Origin: Pictodentalium vernedei
Lineage: Eukaryota > Mollusca > Scaphopoda > Dentaliida > Dentaliidae
DNA length: 64,000 bases
Reading direction: 5' to 3'
Assembly: GCA_031216915.1 (NCBI GenBank)
Contig: CM062296.1
Coordinates: forward strand, 800,315,022-800,379,021
Numbering within the stretch: the stretch's first letter is position 1; each line of letters opens with the position of its first letter. Both the position numbers and the translations under genes were made by a program. The notes beneath the pieces are model-generated. The model did no database searches. It was given only the letters and a program-made list of their open reading frames with translations, and was not told the DNA's origin. Of the stretch, positions 45,825 through 55,343 are shown piece after piece.

Positions 45825-46711
45825 ATGGATCCTAGACGCCGAGATCTAATTTTAGACCAGTATGAACGTGCTAAGAAGGGGATTCAGTCGGGAGCAGACG
45901 TCTTGGTGAGATGGAACTCAAACGCGAAGCCACAAAAATATTTAAACCCGTGACGGAGGGTGAAGAGCGAAGCAGGAAGGAGATAGTCGAAGAATTGAGA
46001 CCTATAAAGGAGAGTTCTTTGAGAATGGGTTCGTTGCCTCCTAGTTTTGGAAATCGGTATTCCGTTCAATCTACACCGGTTTACGTTCCCACGGGAATTC
46101 AAACAGATATGAGCGAGAGCGACGATACAGCTTCGACTATCACCACTAGTAGCGTCGCATCGTCCGATGATGATGGCGGTAAGAGAGATCAGTCGTATGG
46201 ATTTTATAAGGATTCGGAGGGAAGGATTTTTGAAGGAGACACAGAAGTAGAAATTGACGATGATGAATTGATCGTGGGTTCGAACAAATACGAATTGACC
46301 GATGGTCTGCGCAGATTGCTCCTTTACGACAAGCCTAGCGATTACACGGATCAGGATTTCGATAATTACGGAGACATTCTGGTTCAGACCCACGCCATGA
46401 AGAGAAATAACGATGCCAGAGAGACGAGACCCAAAGCCAACAGAGGTTACAAGTGGACGAAAGTGGTGAAACCCATATGGGATATGAACAAGAAGTTCGT
46501 CGAATCGGTGACTGGCAAAGGGGTGAAAACCACTTTTCTTCCGAGCGATTCCGACGCTCTGTCTCAGAGATTGAGTTTGTTGATGGCGAGCAGACGGGCT
46601 GGTAACACAGGATTAGATAATCAGATAGTTGCTATATCTGACGAATTGTTAAGACAGAAGGTTTTGAATAAAAACCAGTATAAAAGGCTGATGAACGAAT
46701 TGAAGGATTGA
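45825..46711 (+). pseudogene. Polinton-associated protein of unknown function
   Basis: Starts at ATG 45,825 (MDPRRRDLILDQYERAKKG) in one frame and continues from about 45,905 in another, so a single frame shift lies near 45,900; an ATG 12 bases upstream (45,813) is also possible. Total about 295 residues: helical charged N-terminus, an acidic Ser/Thr-rich low-complexity region (SESDDTASTIT), a short folded-looking block (YGFYKDSEGRIFEGDTEVE...TDGLRRLLL), a basic linker with GYKWTKVVKPIW, and a C-terminal helical block (LPSDSDALSQRLSLLMASR). I have seen similar proteins as uncharacterised ORFs in invertebrate Polinton-like elements; no function is known to me. Confidence 0.72.
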
Positions 46712-46857
46712 TGTGTATATAATAAGTAGAGAGAAACAAACAAACAAACAAACAAAAAATAAAACAGTAAATTCTTACACTAGAATAATAAAAGTATTTA
46801 AAAACAACAAAACGATTTACCAGTGAAAAAAACAAAAATATATCATAAAAATAAAAT

Positions 46858-47238
46858 ATGTTAGTGATAAAGAACAGGGGATACGTCAGAACTTACGTTC
46901 AAGGCGGTTCTGACATCGTAGATTCTATAATGCGAGCGTTCACGAGCAATGCGGGTAGAAAACTCGCATCGACCGCGTTTGAGGTCGGTAAGAAGACGGC
47001 TTTGGATGCTGGTAAGAAAGCCGCTTCCGAAGCCAGTGGTAGGATAGCTTCTGTGGCTGGCAAGAGGGCAGCCGACGCGTTGATCGACAAGTTGATCAGT
47101 CCACCGGCGAAGCGAGCTGCGTTAGAGCGAACGCCGAAAAGTTGGAAAGATTTTAAGGATGCTGTGGTGCCCATACAAGATTTAGCTAAAATGACGAGTG
47201 GATCCGGATTGAAGAGAACTCGCGACGTTGTGATATAA
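46858..47238 (+). CDS. Small basic Ala/Lys-rich virion core-like protein
   Basis: 126 residues from ATG 46,858 to TAA. A short N-terminal arm (YVQGGSDI) leads into repeated amphipathic Ala/Lys/Gly helices (GKKTALDAGKKAASEASGRIA) and ends in a basic tail (PPAKRAALERTPKSW...GLKRTRDVVI). Size, charge and position between the unknown protein and the ATPase fit a minor capsid or core protein of the adintovirus/Polinton type. The VQGG segment is close to, but not exactly, the adenovirus protease consensus, since the P4 residue is Val. This is one of few genes in the element without an obvious break. Function inferred from composition only. Confidence 0.55.
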   Translation: MLVIKNRGYVRTYVQGGSDIVDSIMRAFTSNAGRKLASTAFEVGKKTALDAGKKAASEASGRIASVAGKRAADALIDKLISPPAKRAALERTPKSWKDFKDAVVPIQDLAKMTSGSGLKRTRDVVI

Positions 47239-47331
47239 ATAAATAATAACATTAAAAACAGAGTTTGAAAAACATAAAAAATTTGCGTTTGAAAAGAATC
47301 TAAAATAACAAACAAACAAAATAAAACAAAG

Positions 47332-48150
47332 ATGAACATTAAAGATATGTCTTGGAACGACGCCGCGACCAAGAGGTCGAATAACGAGTTCTTTCCCAAG
47401 AGCATAAGAGGCTTGATAGTGGGAAAATCGAATTGTGGAAAGACCAATCTGTTGATGAATCTGTTGTCCCGACCCGACTGGTTGGATTACGACAGATTGT
47501 TTGTGTTTGGCAAGAGCTTGTTTCAACCCGAATACAGATTGCTTCGAGAGTGCATGGATCGCAGATTGCCCAAGGACGTCATAGCCAGAATCTTTGACAG
47601 TAGGGAGGAATTCGACAAGAGCGAAGCTCCACTTTCTACCATTTTGGACGGTGCGGCGACGGAGCTGATGAAGAGAAATGCATCTTCGAACGTGGAGTGT
47701 CGATTTTATGAGAACGCTAGCGACGTTCCGGATCCTAGAGAACTGAAATCGGAAGATAAGAATCTCATGATTTTCGACGATCTGCTTTTGGAGAGACAGA
47801 ACCGATGCGAATCGTATTACGTTAGGGGTCGACACAGCAACGTTGACTGTTCTACCTGTCGCAGAATTATTTTCGATTGCTCAGACAGACGATAAGGGAG
47901 AACGCTAATTTTCTGTCTCTTTCGCCAAGATCTCAAGAATCTCAATCACATCTACGGCGATCACGTCGCAAACGACATGAGCGCGGCGGAATTCAGGAGA
48001 TTTTGCAAGAGGGTTTGGGATGGTGGACTTTACAATTTCGTCGTGATCGATTTGACAAGCGAATTTAATCGCGGAAAATATCGGTGCGGATTCGACAAGT
48101 TTTATGTTTCTGATGATAATAATAAGATAGAGCGTGAACATAAAATTTAG
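47332..48150 (+). pseudogene. Genome-packaging ATPase (FtsK/HerA-type)
   Basis: ATG at 47,332. The Walker A loop GKSNCGKT lies at residues 31-38, within GLIVGKSNCGKTNLL, and the Walker B strand LMIFDDL near residue 143. This pairing, the size and the position next to capsid genes identify the A32-like packaging ATPase that pumps DNA into the capsid. The reading frame is disrupted twice, near 47,849 and near 47,920, after which homologous-looking sequence continues to TAG at 48,148-48,150; full length would be about 270 residues. The upstream spacer is A-rich without the TATATATA motif seen elsewhere. Confidence 0.85.
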
Positions 48151-48202
48151 AAAATAATAAATCTTCAAATAATTAGTTTTTAATAAAATAAAATTAAATA
48201 TA

Positions 48203-48957
48203 ATGTTCGAACATGGAGAATTGTTAGAACGAATAGCCGAGAATACGGCTGCAAAACAATCCATTCAAATCGTGGTGAGTGGCGATTCGACTCGATTCGC
48301 TACGAAATTCGAACCTTCCATCGAATTGAATAGAGAGAAAAGATACGAGATGGCGTTGGTGAATCTGGAGACTTATTATTCCTTTCCCAACGTCACCGAA
48401 AAGAATAACTCGTTCAAGTATTCCGACGGAACGGATTGGTTGGAGATTCGAATTCCCAAAGGGAGTTACGACATAGACGATTTGAACAATTACATTCAGA
48501 CGCGAATGAAGACGGATGGAAAGGGAAGAAACAAGATCAGAATCGCTCCCAATCCTAATACCTTACAGATGATGTTGGATTTGGAAGATAATTTTCGAGT
48601 GGATTTCAACACGGACGATTCTATAGGCAAGATGTTGGGATTCGATCGAAAGATGTATTGAGGCCACGCGGCATCTGAAAATACGGTCGACATTCTCGCA
48701 GTCAATAGCATTCTGGTGAACGTGGACGTGATTGCTGGAAGCTACGTGAATGGTAGCGCTCAGCCGACGATCTATTCTTTCTTTTCAAACGTGTCCCGGG
48801 TTATAAGATCGTGGAGCGACCTCGAAATTTAGTTTATCTACCAGTGATTTTAGATACGTTGTGTAGTCTGAAAACCACGTTGACGGATCAAAATGGTGAA
48901 CTGTTAGATCGTCGCGGAGAGAGAGTGACGATACGATTTCACATAAAAGAAATATAA
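48203..48957 (+). pseudogene. Penton-like minor capsid protein, copy 1
   Basis: ATG at 48,203, natural-looking end TAA at 48,957, about 250 residues. Conserved-looking blocks: YEMALVNLETYYSFPNV (about residues 50-66), IRIPKGSYDIDDLNNYIQ, IAPNPNTLQMML, then beyond an in-frame TGA (48,659-48,661) SENTVDILAVNSILVNVDVI and near the end LTDQNGELL...VTIRFHI. The beta-rich character and position after the ATPase fit the single-jelly-roll penton protein of Polintons. A 1-base loss near 48,797 shifts the frame. The TGA is shared by the duplicate at 53,780, so it predates the duplication. Confidence 0.68.
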
Positions 48958-49099
48958 AAGCAAAAAAAAAAAAAAAATATTGTGTATATATATAGATAAC
49001 AAAAATAAAATAAACGCAATATTAATTTTACAAAATTATTTTAATATAATTATTAAACAAGAAACAATTGAAGTAAATAATTTAAAAAAAAACAGAATT

Positions 49100-49704
49100 A
49101 TGACAGAATACGCGGTTAAAAACGTGAACATATCCGCAGGACAGAGGAAGAAACTTAAGAGAGCGTTAACAACTCGAGGTGAGGCGGTGAGATTCAAATT
49201 CACTCATGAAGATCTGACGAGAGGCGGTCAGGATTCGATCGCCTGGACCAGAAGTCAAATCAAAAGGATGGAGAAAGCGATGGGAGAGGGTTGACGGTGA
49301 GAATGAGTCCCGCTCAATTGAGATACAATTTGAGAATGAAAGGCGGTTTCCTACCGCTATTGGCAGGAATAGCCGCAAAAGCATTACCCTTCGCCGCAAA
49401 GGTATTACCCTTTCTCGGAAAGACTCTCGGTGTGGGAGCTCTCACGGGACTCGCTAGTTCGGCAGTTGAGAAATTAATGGGTGGCAGCAGACTGTTTTTG
49501 AAGAAGGGAGGAGCCGTGTGTCGCGCTCACGTAGACGGCAGCGGTAAAGGATTGTATCTAGAACCCCTTAGAGGTGGCAACTCTCTGAGAGGAAACGGTC
49601 TCTATCTGAAGAGTGGACGGAACGTCGAGCGACTCGGCAAGGGTTTGTTGCTCGGTGAGAATTCGCCGTTTAAGAATATACCGATTTTGAATATGTTATT
49701 ATAA
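49100..49704 (+). pseudogene. Adenovirus pX/pVI-like membrane-active core protein, copy 1
   Basis: ATG 49,100 to TAA 49,704, about 200 residues if the frame were intact; a 7-base loss at about 49,280, not shared by copy 2, shifts it. Parts: a basic N-terminus (SAGQRKKLKRAL), RYNLRMKGG, a hydrophobic amphipathic segment (FLPLLAGIAAKALPFAAKVL), a Gly-rich tail with repeated GLYL motifs. Four segments fit the adenovirus protease consensus (M/I/L)XGG-X or (M/I/L)XGX-G: MKGG-F, LMGG-S, LRGG-N and LRGN-G. In adenoviruses such proteins are cleaved to free membrane-lytic or core peptides. The protease at 59,145 is the likely partner. The role is inferred. Confidence 0.6.
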
Positions 49705-49826
49705 TATAAAATTATATAAAATATAAAATCATAGAAAGTATAAAATAATATATTTAAAATGGATTAAAAGGTGGAGAAACAATTAGACGATAATGACGAA
49801 TATCGCGGGACAGAGTGCGAAGAAAC

Positions 49827-49874
49827 AAAAAAAAAAAAATGAGATCAAAAGATGATCTCATTGCTTTTTTTTTT
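49827..49874. terminator. Bidirectional hairpin between convergent genes
   Basis: An A-run (49,827-49,839) leads into a perfect 10-base stem AATGAGATCA/TGATCTCATT (49,838-49,847 and 49,853-49,862), loop AAAGA, followed by a T-run (49,865-49,874). It lies between the plus-strand gene ending at 49,704 and the minus-strand gene ending at 49,910. The symmetric layout gives each strand a hairpin followed by T. Confidence 0.55.
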
Positions 49875-49909
49875 CATTTTTCTTCGCTAAAAATCAATCT
49901 CTCTATTGT

Positions 49910-50359
49910 TTATATTTCCAAGTCCGTTATTAGCATGTTGACACTCGTGTCTTCTCCTTTTTCGAAAATGTGTTGAAAGTTTATCTTTAGTCTTTTGAGT
50001 TTTTTTACATCGGTCAACTCGCTCTCACCACCCAATTTCTTCACGAGTTCGAATGAGATGTTTGGAAATATGTAATTTCCATAGGGCAACGACAAATCGT
50101 CCTTGTCGAATTCTCTATCTTCGGGGATGACGATGTTCTGCAGATTGCTTTGGTACTCGTAAATCAAATCGAGCGCGGCTTCGTCCAATTTCAAAGGCAT
50201 CTTATATTTGTTGTATTTGTGCTCTAAGCCCTTCGTCTCGACCTCGTTCAATTCAATGGGATCGTGTCGTTGTAATCTATAGATTTTATGACCGAATTTC
50301 TTATTTGTTTCAACTCGTTTCAATTTCAATTCGCATTTTTTAGGTGTTGTTGTCCTCAT
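49910..50359 (-). CDS. Small Polinton gene of unknown function, paralogue 1
   Basis: 149 residues, ATG at 50,359 (alternative Met not near), stop at 49,910. Mixed charged alpha/beta-like composition: basic start KKCELKLKRVE, IYRLQRHDPIELNEVE, LDEAALDLIYEYQSNL, PEDREFDKDDLSLPYGNYIFP, end NMLITDLEI. The neighbour at 50,593-51,041 is a diverged paralogue on the same strand, so a gene duplication occurred. TTATATATATATAAAA motifs at 50,471 and 50,543 lie upstream. No family recognised. It is transcribed against the neighbouring virion genes and may be early or accessory. Confidence 0.6.
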   Translation of the reverse strand: MRTTTPKKCELKLKRVETNKKFGHKIYRLQRHDPIELNEVETKGLEHKYNKYKMPLKLDEAALDLIYEYQSNLQNIVIPEDREFDKDDLSLPYGNYIFPNISFELVKKLGGESELTDVKKLKRLKINFQHIFEKGEDTSVNMLITDLEI

Positions 50360-50470
50360 GATCGATTATTTGTTTTTTTGTTTTTACAAATTCTTGCAAA
50401 TAATGTATATTTTAAATTTTGTATTTAAATAATAATTTGTTAAAAAAGTTTGTTATTTTTTTTTTGCTCT

Positions 50471-50560
50471 TTATATATATATAAAAAAAATTGTTTTTTT
50501 AATTTTTTAATGTAAAATTTTTTAGTAAAAGTTTTTTTTCTCTTTATATATATATAAAAA
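50471..50560 (-). promoter_or_regulatory. Two TATATATATATAAAA motifs upstream of paralogue 1
   Basis: TTATATATATATAAAA at 50,471-50,486 and CTTTATATATATATAAAAA at 50,542-50,560, separated by an AT-rich spacer. Both read as TATA-like on either strand. They lie 110-200 bases upstream of the gene at 50,359. Confidence 0.4.
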
Positions 50561-50592
50561 GTTAAATTTTAACATTTCAATCTCTCTATTGT

Positions 50593-51041
50593 TTATATTT
50601 CCAAGTCCGTTATTCGCATGTTGACAATCATCATTTTTCCACTTACGAAAATGGTGTGAATGTTTATCTTTACTCTTTTGAGTTTTTTTCATAGGCGAAT
50701 GCGCTCTCACCACCCGATTTGTTCACGAGTTCGGGTGAGATTATTGGATATATGTAACCTCCATAGGACAACAATATATCACCCTTGTCGAATTCTCTGT
50801 CTTCGGCGGCGATGATATTATTCAGCAGATCGCTTTGGTACTCGTAAAACAAATCGAGCGCGGCTTCATCCACTTTCAAACACATTCGATATTCGTAGTA
50901 GTAGCGCTCTAAGTCTACCATCTCAACCTCGTTCAATTCGATGGGATCGTGTTGTTGTAATGTATAGATATTAAAACCGCATTTCTCATACCTTGCGACT
51001 CGTTTCAATTTCAATTCGCATCTTTTAGGTGTTGTTGTCAT
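50593..51041 (-). pseudogene. Small Polinton gene, paralogue 2
   Basis: Starts MTTTPKRCELKLKRV at 51,041 and aligns with paralogue 1 throughout (LQQHDPIELNEVE; VDEAALDLFYEYQSDL; AAEDREFDKGDILLSYG). The frame breaks near 50,690, after which the matching tail ending ITDLEI is in another frame to 50,593. Identity to paralogue 1 looks roughly 60%, so this duplication is much older than the 5.4-kb one. Confidence 0.6.
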
Positions 51042-51141
51042 GATCGATTATTTGGTTTTTATGAATTCTTGCAAATAATGCATATTTTAAATTTTGTATT
51101 AAAAAAATTGAATTTAAAATTTAACTTTTTTTTTTTTTTTA

Positions 51142-51158
51142 TTATATATATATAAAAA
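51142..51158. promoter_or_regulatory. Shared TATA motif of a divergent gene pair
   Basis: TTATATATATATAAAAA lies midway between the minus-strand gene starting at 51,041 and the plus-strand gene starting at 51,227, preceded by a T-run. A copy is at 54,892-54,908. Confidence 0.45.
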
Positions 51159-51226
51159 GAGTAAAAAAGCAAAACTTTTTTAACAAATTATTTAATACAA
51201 AATTCAAAAAAAAAATATTCTTACAA

Positions 51227-51679
51227 ATGAAGCAAACAGATAAAACAATGGTAAATTTAAATGAGAAAACCATACCTCAGTTAAACGAGATTTGTAAACT
51301 ATTACAAATTTCAGATTTCAGAAATCATAGAACTAAATCAAAAAAAATTGATGTCATACAAGAATATTTGCGAAATGCTAGAAAGGCAAACGAAATGTCG
51401 ATAGCAACGACGTCAAAAGATGCATCGGTTGTGAAAAATGAGAAGATAGTAAAAGGAATCAAAATGCCGACGTCGAAAAAAAACAAAAACGTTGCGATTG
51501 TGAAAAATAAGAAGACGACTAAACGAAAAGCCGTTGAAGAACATCAAGTTTCCAAAGAAAAGAAAAGAAAAGAAAAACTAAAACGAAAACGAGTGATGCA
51601 CTTCAGATTCAAGACAAACGAGATATATCGAGCGAAATTCAACAAGCAATCGACGAAGAGAAAGGAGAAGAATATGTAA
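51227..51679 (+). pseudogene. SAP-like basic protein, copy 1 (run-through end)
   Basis: ATG 51,227. Residues 8-50 form a SAP/Rho-N-like helix-loop-helix pattern (LNEKTIPQLNEICKLLQISD, KKIDVIQEYLRNAR), a DNA-binding fold; the rest is Lys/Arg-rich, with KRKAVEEHQ and KEKKRKEKLKRK likely nuclear-localisation signals. In copy 2 the stop TGA overlaps the polymerase ATG as ATGA. Here that site is ACGA (51,589-51,592), so the natural stop is lost and the frame runs on to 51,679. One base change thus affects both genes. Confidence 0.5.
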
Positions 51680-53779
51680 CACGACTCATTGCGGAACTAT
51701 TCCAATCGAAACCCATAGAACGGGAGAGTGCGATCAAAGACGTTTTTAAAACTTTCGACGTGGTTCCCTCGTTGAAGAAAGTCGATCCGAAATTGTTCAT
51801 GGAACGGGTGAAGAAAGAAGTATTGGATTTGTTTCATGAATACATGAACGTGGAATTAAAAATTAAGATGATACTCCATTGCATAATGAATAAAATCGAC
51901 GTGAAGTCCGGCGAGAGCATCGTGAAAAATGCATATTTCAGATCTAATGTCGAACCCGTATTTCGAGGTTCAGATCTATCGGACGTTTTCGAAAAGATGA
52001 AAGAGAAGATGTTGACGTCTCCCGCGAATTATCAACATGAAGGTAGTAATTGGACGTTCGATGAGGTGTTGAAACTCGAAATTCACATGAATAAAAACGA
52101 ACCGTTGAAAGGATCTTCCTACTTGGAATTACCGTAGTTCTTGACTAAGAAACACGCCGTGGTCAACGTGAGAAATAAAGATGATCAGTGTTTTAAATGG
52201 GCAGTCACCTCCGCTTTATACCCTGTCAAAATACACTCCGATAGAGTTTCTCGTTACGAGGAAACTTCTAAAAATCTCGATTGGACCGGAGTGACTTTTC
52301 CAACAGAGTTAAAACATAACGAATGTTTCGAGGTTCAAAATCCCACCGTAGCGGTGAACGTCCTTGGATACGACGACGAAAAACAAAAGATCTAGCCTCT
52401 TAGACAGACTTCGTATCTAGAAAGAGAAAGACGATTATTTTATTATTGATTTCGAATGGTGACAATCATCATTATTGTTGGGTTAAACATCCGACCCGAT
52501 TACTGTCAAAACAAAATAATAATCATAGCGGAAAGATATCTTTATGTTACAATTGCATGAACATATTTAAGACCGAAAAATCATTAGCGAAACATCAGGA
52601 ATATTGCAACGAAAATCAAGGTGTCGCCGTCGAAATGCCAAAACCCAACACCATCGTGAAGTTTGGAAATCACAATAGAAGGTTAAAAGTACCATTCGTC
52701 GTGTACGCCAATTTCGAATGTTTCACCGCGAAATTGAGTTCCTGTCAACCCAACGCTCTTCAAAGTTACGTCGAAAGATATCGAAAACACATACCTTTGG
52801 GCTATTGCATTTACATGAAATGCGCTTTCGACTCACAACACGACATGGGTCCCTTCACCTACATGAAACAGTATGAAGACGACGACGTGGCTCAAAGGTT
52901 CGTGGACGAGTTAGAATCGAAAATTCAAATGTTATACGATAAATTCAAAACTCCAGCAAAAATGATCATCACGCGAGATCAGCAGAACGAAAATAACAGA
53001 GCTACTGAATGTCACATATGCAGACAATCGTTCGACGAGAATTCGGAGGAAAATAAGAAGGTCAGAGACCACGATCATTACACGGGTCTGTATCGCGGTC
53101 CGGCTCACAGCAAGTGTAATTTAAAATATCAAGACGCCGCTTTCTATCCGGTGATGTTTCACAATCTCTCGGGTTATGACAGTCATCTGTTCATGAAAAA
53201 TCTCGGCACCTCACACGAAGAATTAAATTGCATCGCGAACAGTGAAGAAAGATACATTTCCTTCACGAAATGGAAGCTTATGGAGAAGAAAAGAGTAATC
53301 GATGGAAATACATTGAAAGAAAAAACGAAATCCATTCGTAGATGCATATGTTTCATCGACAGTTTTAAATTCATGTCGACCACTCTGGAAAAATTAGTCA
53401 ATAACATGAGCAAGGATAAATTTAAAATCACGAGTGAACATTTTGGAGAACGAGTAGACGTCATGTTGAGGGAAGGAGTCTATCCTTACGATTACATGAA
53501 TGATCTAAAGAAATTCGAAGACACTGCACTACCTTCGAAAAATGATTTTTATTCAAAATTATACGAATTATACAAATCTGACATTTCTGACGAAAATTAT
53601 GAACATGCCAAAAACGTTAAGAAATCATTCGATATGAAAACCATGAGAGACTATCACGATCTCTATCTGAAGACCAACGTTCTGTTCTTGGCAGACGTGT
53701 TCGAAAATTTTCGAGACGTCTGTCGTCAAAATTACGATCTGGATCCCGCTTGGTATTTCACCGCACCCGGTCTGGCATC
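51589..53779 (+). pseudogene. Protein-primed DNA polymerase, truncated copy 1
   Basis: This is the N-terminal and exonuclease part only. The start codon equivalent is ACG at 51,589. Two Tyr codons read TAG (52,135-52,137; 52,393-52,395; both TAT in copy 2) and a 1-base loss near 52,428 shifts the frame. From 52,446 to 53,779 the frame is open: C2H2-like zinc segment (CYNCMNIF...HQEYC), exonuclease block where the ExoI Asp is Asn (YANFECFT, about 52,708), and the Endo VII-like CHIC...RDHDHYTG...KCN (53,010-53,120). The gene stops at the duplication join, before the polymerase motifs, so it could never polymerise. Confidence 0.82.
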
Positions 53780-54365
53780 TGGAGACTTATTATTCCTTTC
53801 CCAACGTCACCGAAAAGAATAACTCGTTCAAGTATTCCGACGGAACAGATTGGTTGGAGATTCGAATTCCCAAAGGGAGTTACGACATAGACGATTTGAA
53901 CAATTACATTCAGACGCGAATGAAGAAGGATGGAAAGGGAAGCAACAAGATCAGACTCGCTCCCAATCCTAATACCTTACAGATGATGTTGGATTTGGAA
54001 GATAATTTTCGAGTGGATTTCAACACGGACGATTCTATAGGCAAGATGTTGTGATTCAATCGAAAGATGTATTGAGGCCACGCGGCATCTGAAAATACGG
54101 TCAACATTCTCGCAGTCAATAGCATTCTGGTGAACGTGGATGTGATTGCTGGAAGCTACGTGAATGGTAGCACTCAGCCGACGATCTATTCTTTCTTTCC
54201 AAACATGTCGCCGGGTTATAAGATCGTGGAGCGACCTCGAAATTTAGTTTATCTACCAGTGATTTTAGATACGTTTATAGTCTGAAAACCACGTTGACGG
54301 ATCAAAATGGTGAACTGTTAGATCTTCGCTGAGAGAGAGTGACGATACGATTTCACATAAGAGAA
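53780..54365 (+). pseudogene. Penton-like protein, truncated copy 2
   Basis: Lacks the first ~55 codons because of the duplication join. It carries a TGA at 54,052-54,054 (glycine codon in copy 1), the TGA shared with copy 1 (54,072-54,074) and a small deletion near 54,276. It keeps the block FPNMSPGYKIVERPRNLVYL that is frame-broken in copy 1. Confidence 0.65.
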
Positions 54366-54512
54366 ATATAAAAGCAAAAAAAAATAAAAATATTGTGTAT
54401 ATATATAGATAACAAAAATAAAATAAACGCAATATTAATTTTACAAAATTATTTTAATATAATTATTAAACAAGAAACAATTGAAGTAAATAATTTAAAA
54501 AAAAACAGAATT

Positions 54513-54845
54513 ATGACAGAATACGTGGTTAAAAACGTGAACATATCCGCAGGACAGAGGAAGAAACTTAAGAGAGCGTTAACAACTCGAGGTGAGGCGG
54601 TGAGATTCAAATTCACTCATGAAGATCTGACGAGAGGCGGTCAGGATTCGATCGCCTGGACCAGAAGTCAAATTAAAAGGATGGAGAAAGCGATTTGCGA
54701 TGGAAGAGGGTTGACGGTGAGAATGAGTCCCACTCAATTGAGATACAATTTGAGAATGAAAGGCGGTTTCCTACCGCTATTGGCAGGAATAGCTGCAAAA
54801 GCATTACCCTTTGCCACAAAGGCATTACCCTTTCTCAGAAATTTT
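54513..54845 (+). pseudogene. pX/pVI-like protein, truncated copy 2
   Basis: ATG 54,513. The basic N-terminus, the RMKGG site and the hydrophobic segment are in one frame, unlike copy 1, but the gene is cut near 54,842 by the deletion that removed the equivalent of 49,423-51,090. It then reads into AT-rich spacer. Confidence 0.6.
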
Positions 54846-54977
54846 GTATTAAAAAAATTGAATTTAAAATTGAACTTTTTTTTTTTTTTTATTATATATA
54901 TATAAAAAGAGTAAAAAAGCAAAACTTTTTTAACAAATTATTTAATACAAAATTCCCCCAAAAAAATATTCTTACAA

Positions 54978-55343
54978 ATGAAGCAAACAGGTAAAACAAT
55001 GGTAAATTTAAATGAGAAAACCATACCTCAGTTAAACGAGATTTGTAAACTATTACAAATTTCAGATTTCAGAAATCATAGAACTAAATCAAAAAAAATT
55101 GATGTCATACAAGAATATTTGCGAAATGCTAGAAAGGCAAACGAAATGTCGATAGTAACGACGTCAAAAGATGCATTGGTTGTGAAAAAGGAGAAGATAG
55201 TAAAAGGAATCGAAATGCCGACGTCAAAAAAAACCAAAAACGTTTCGATTGTGAAAAATAAGAAGACGACTAAACGAAAAGCCATTGAAGAACATCAAGT
55301 TTCCAAAGAAAAGAAAAGAAAAGAAAAACTAAAACGAAAATGA
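54978..55343 (+). CDS. SAP-like basic protein, copy 2
   Basis: 121 residues, ATG 54,978, stop TGA 55,341-55,343 overlapping the polymerase ATG at 55,340 (ATGA). An N-terminal SAP-like helix-loop-helix is followed by a strongly basic tail ending KRKEKLKRK. The ATGA coupling suggests co-expression with the polymerase. A TATA motif (54,892-54,908) lies 70 bases upstream. SAP domains bind DNA; a role as replication accessory or genome-condensing protein is a guess. Confidence 0.5.
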   Translation: MKQTGKTMVNLNEKTIPQLNEICKLLQISDFRNHRTKSKKIDVIQEYLRNARKANEMSIVTTSKDALVVKKEKIVKGIEMPTSKKTKNVSIVKNKKTTKRKAIEEHQVSKEKKRKEKLKRK

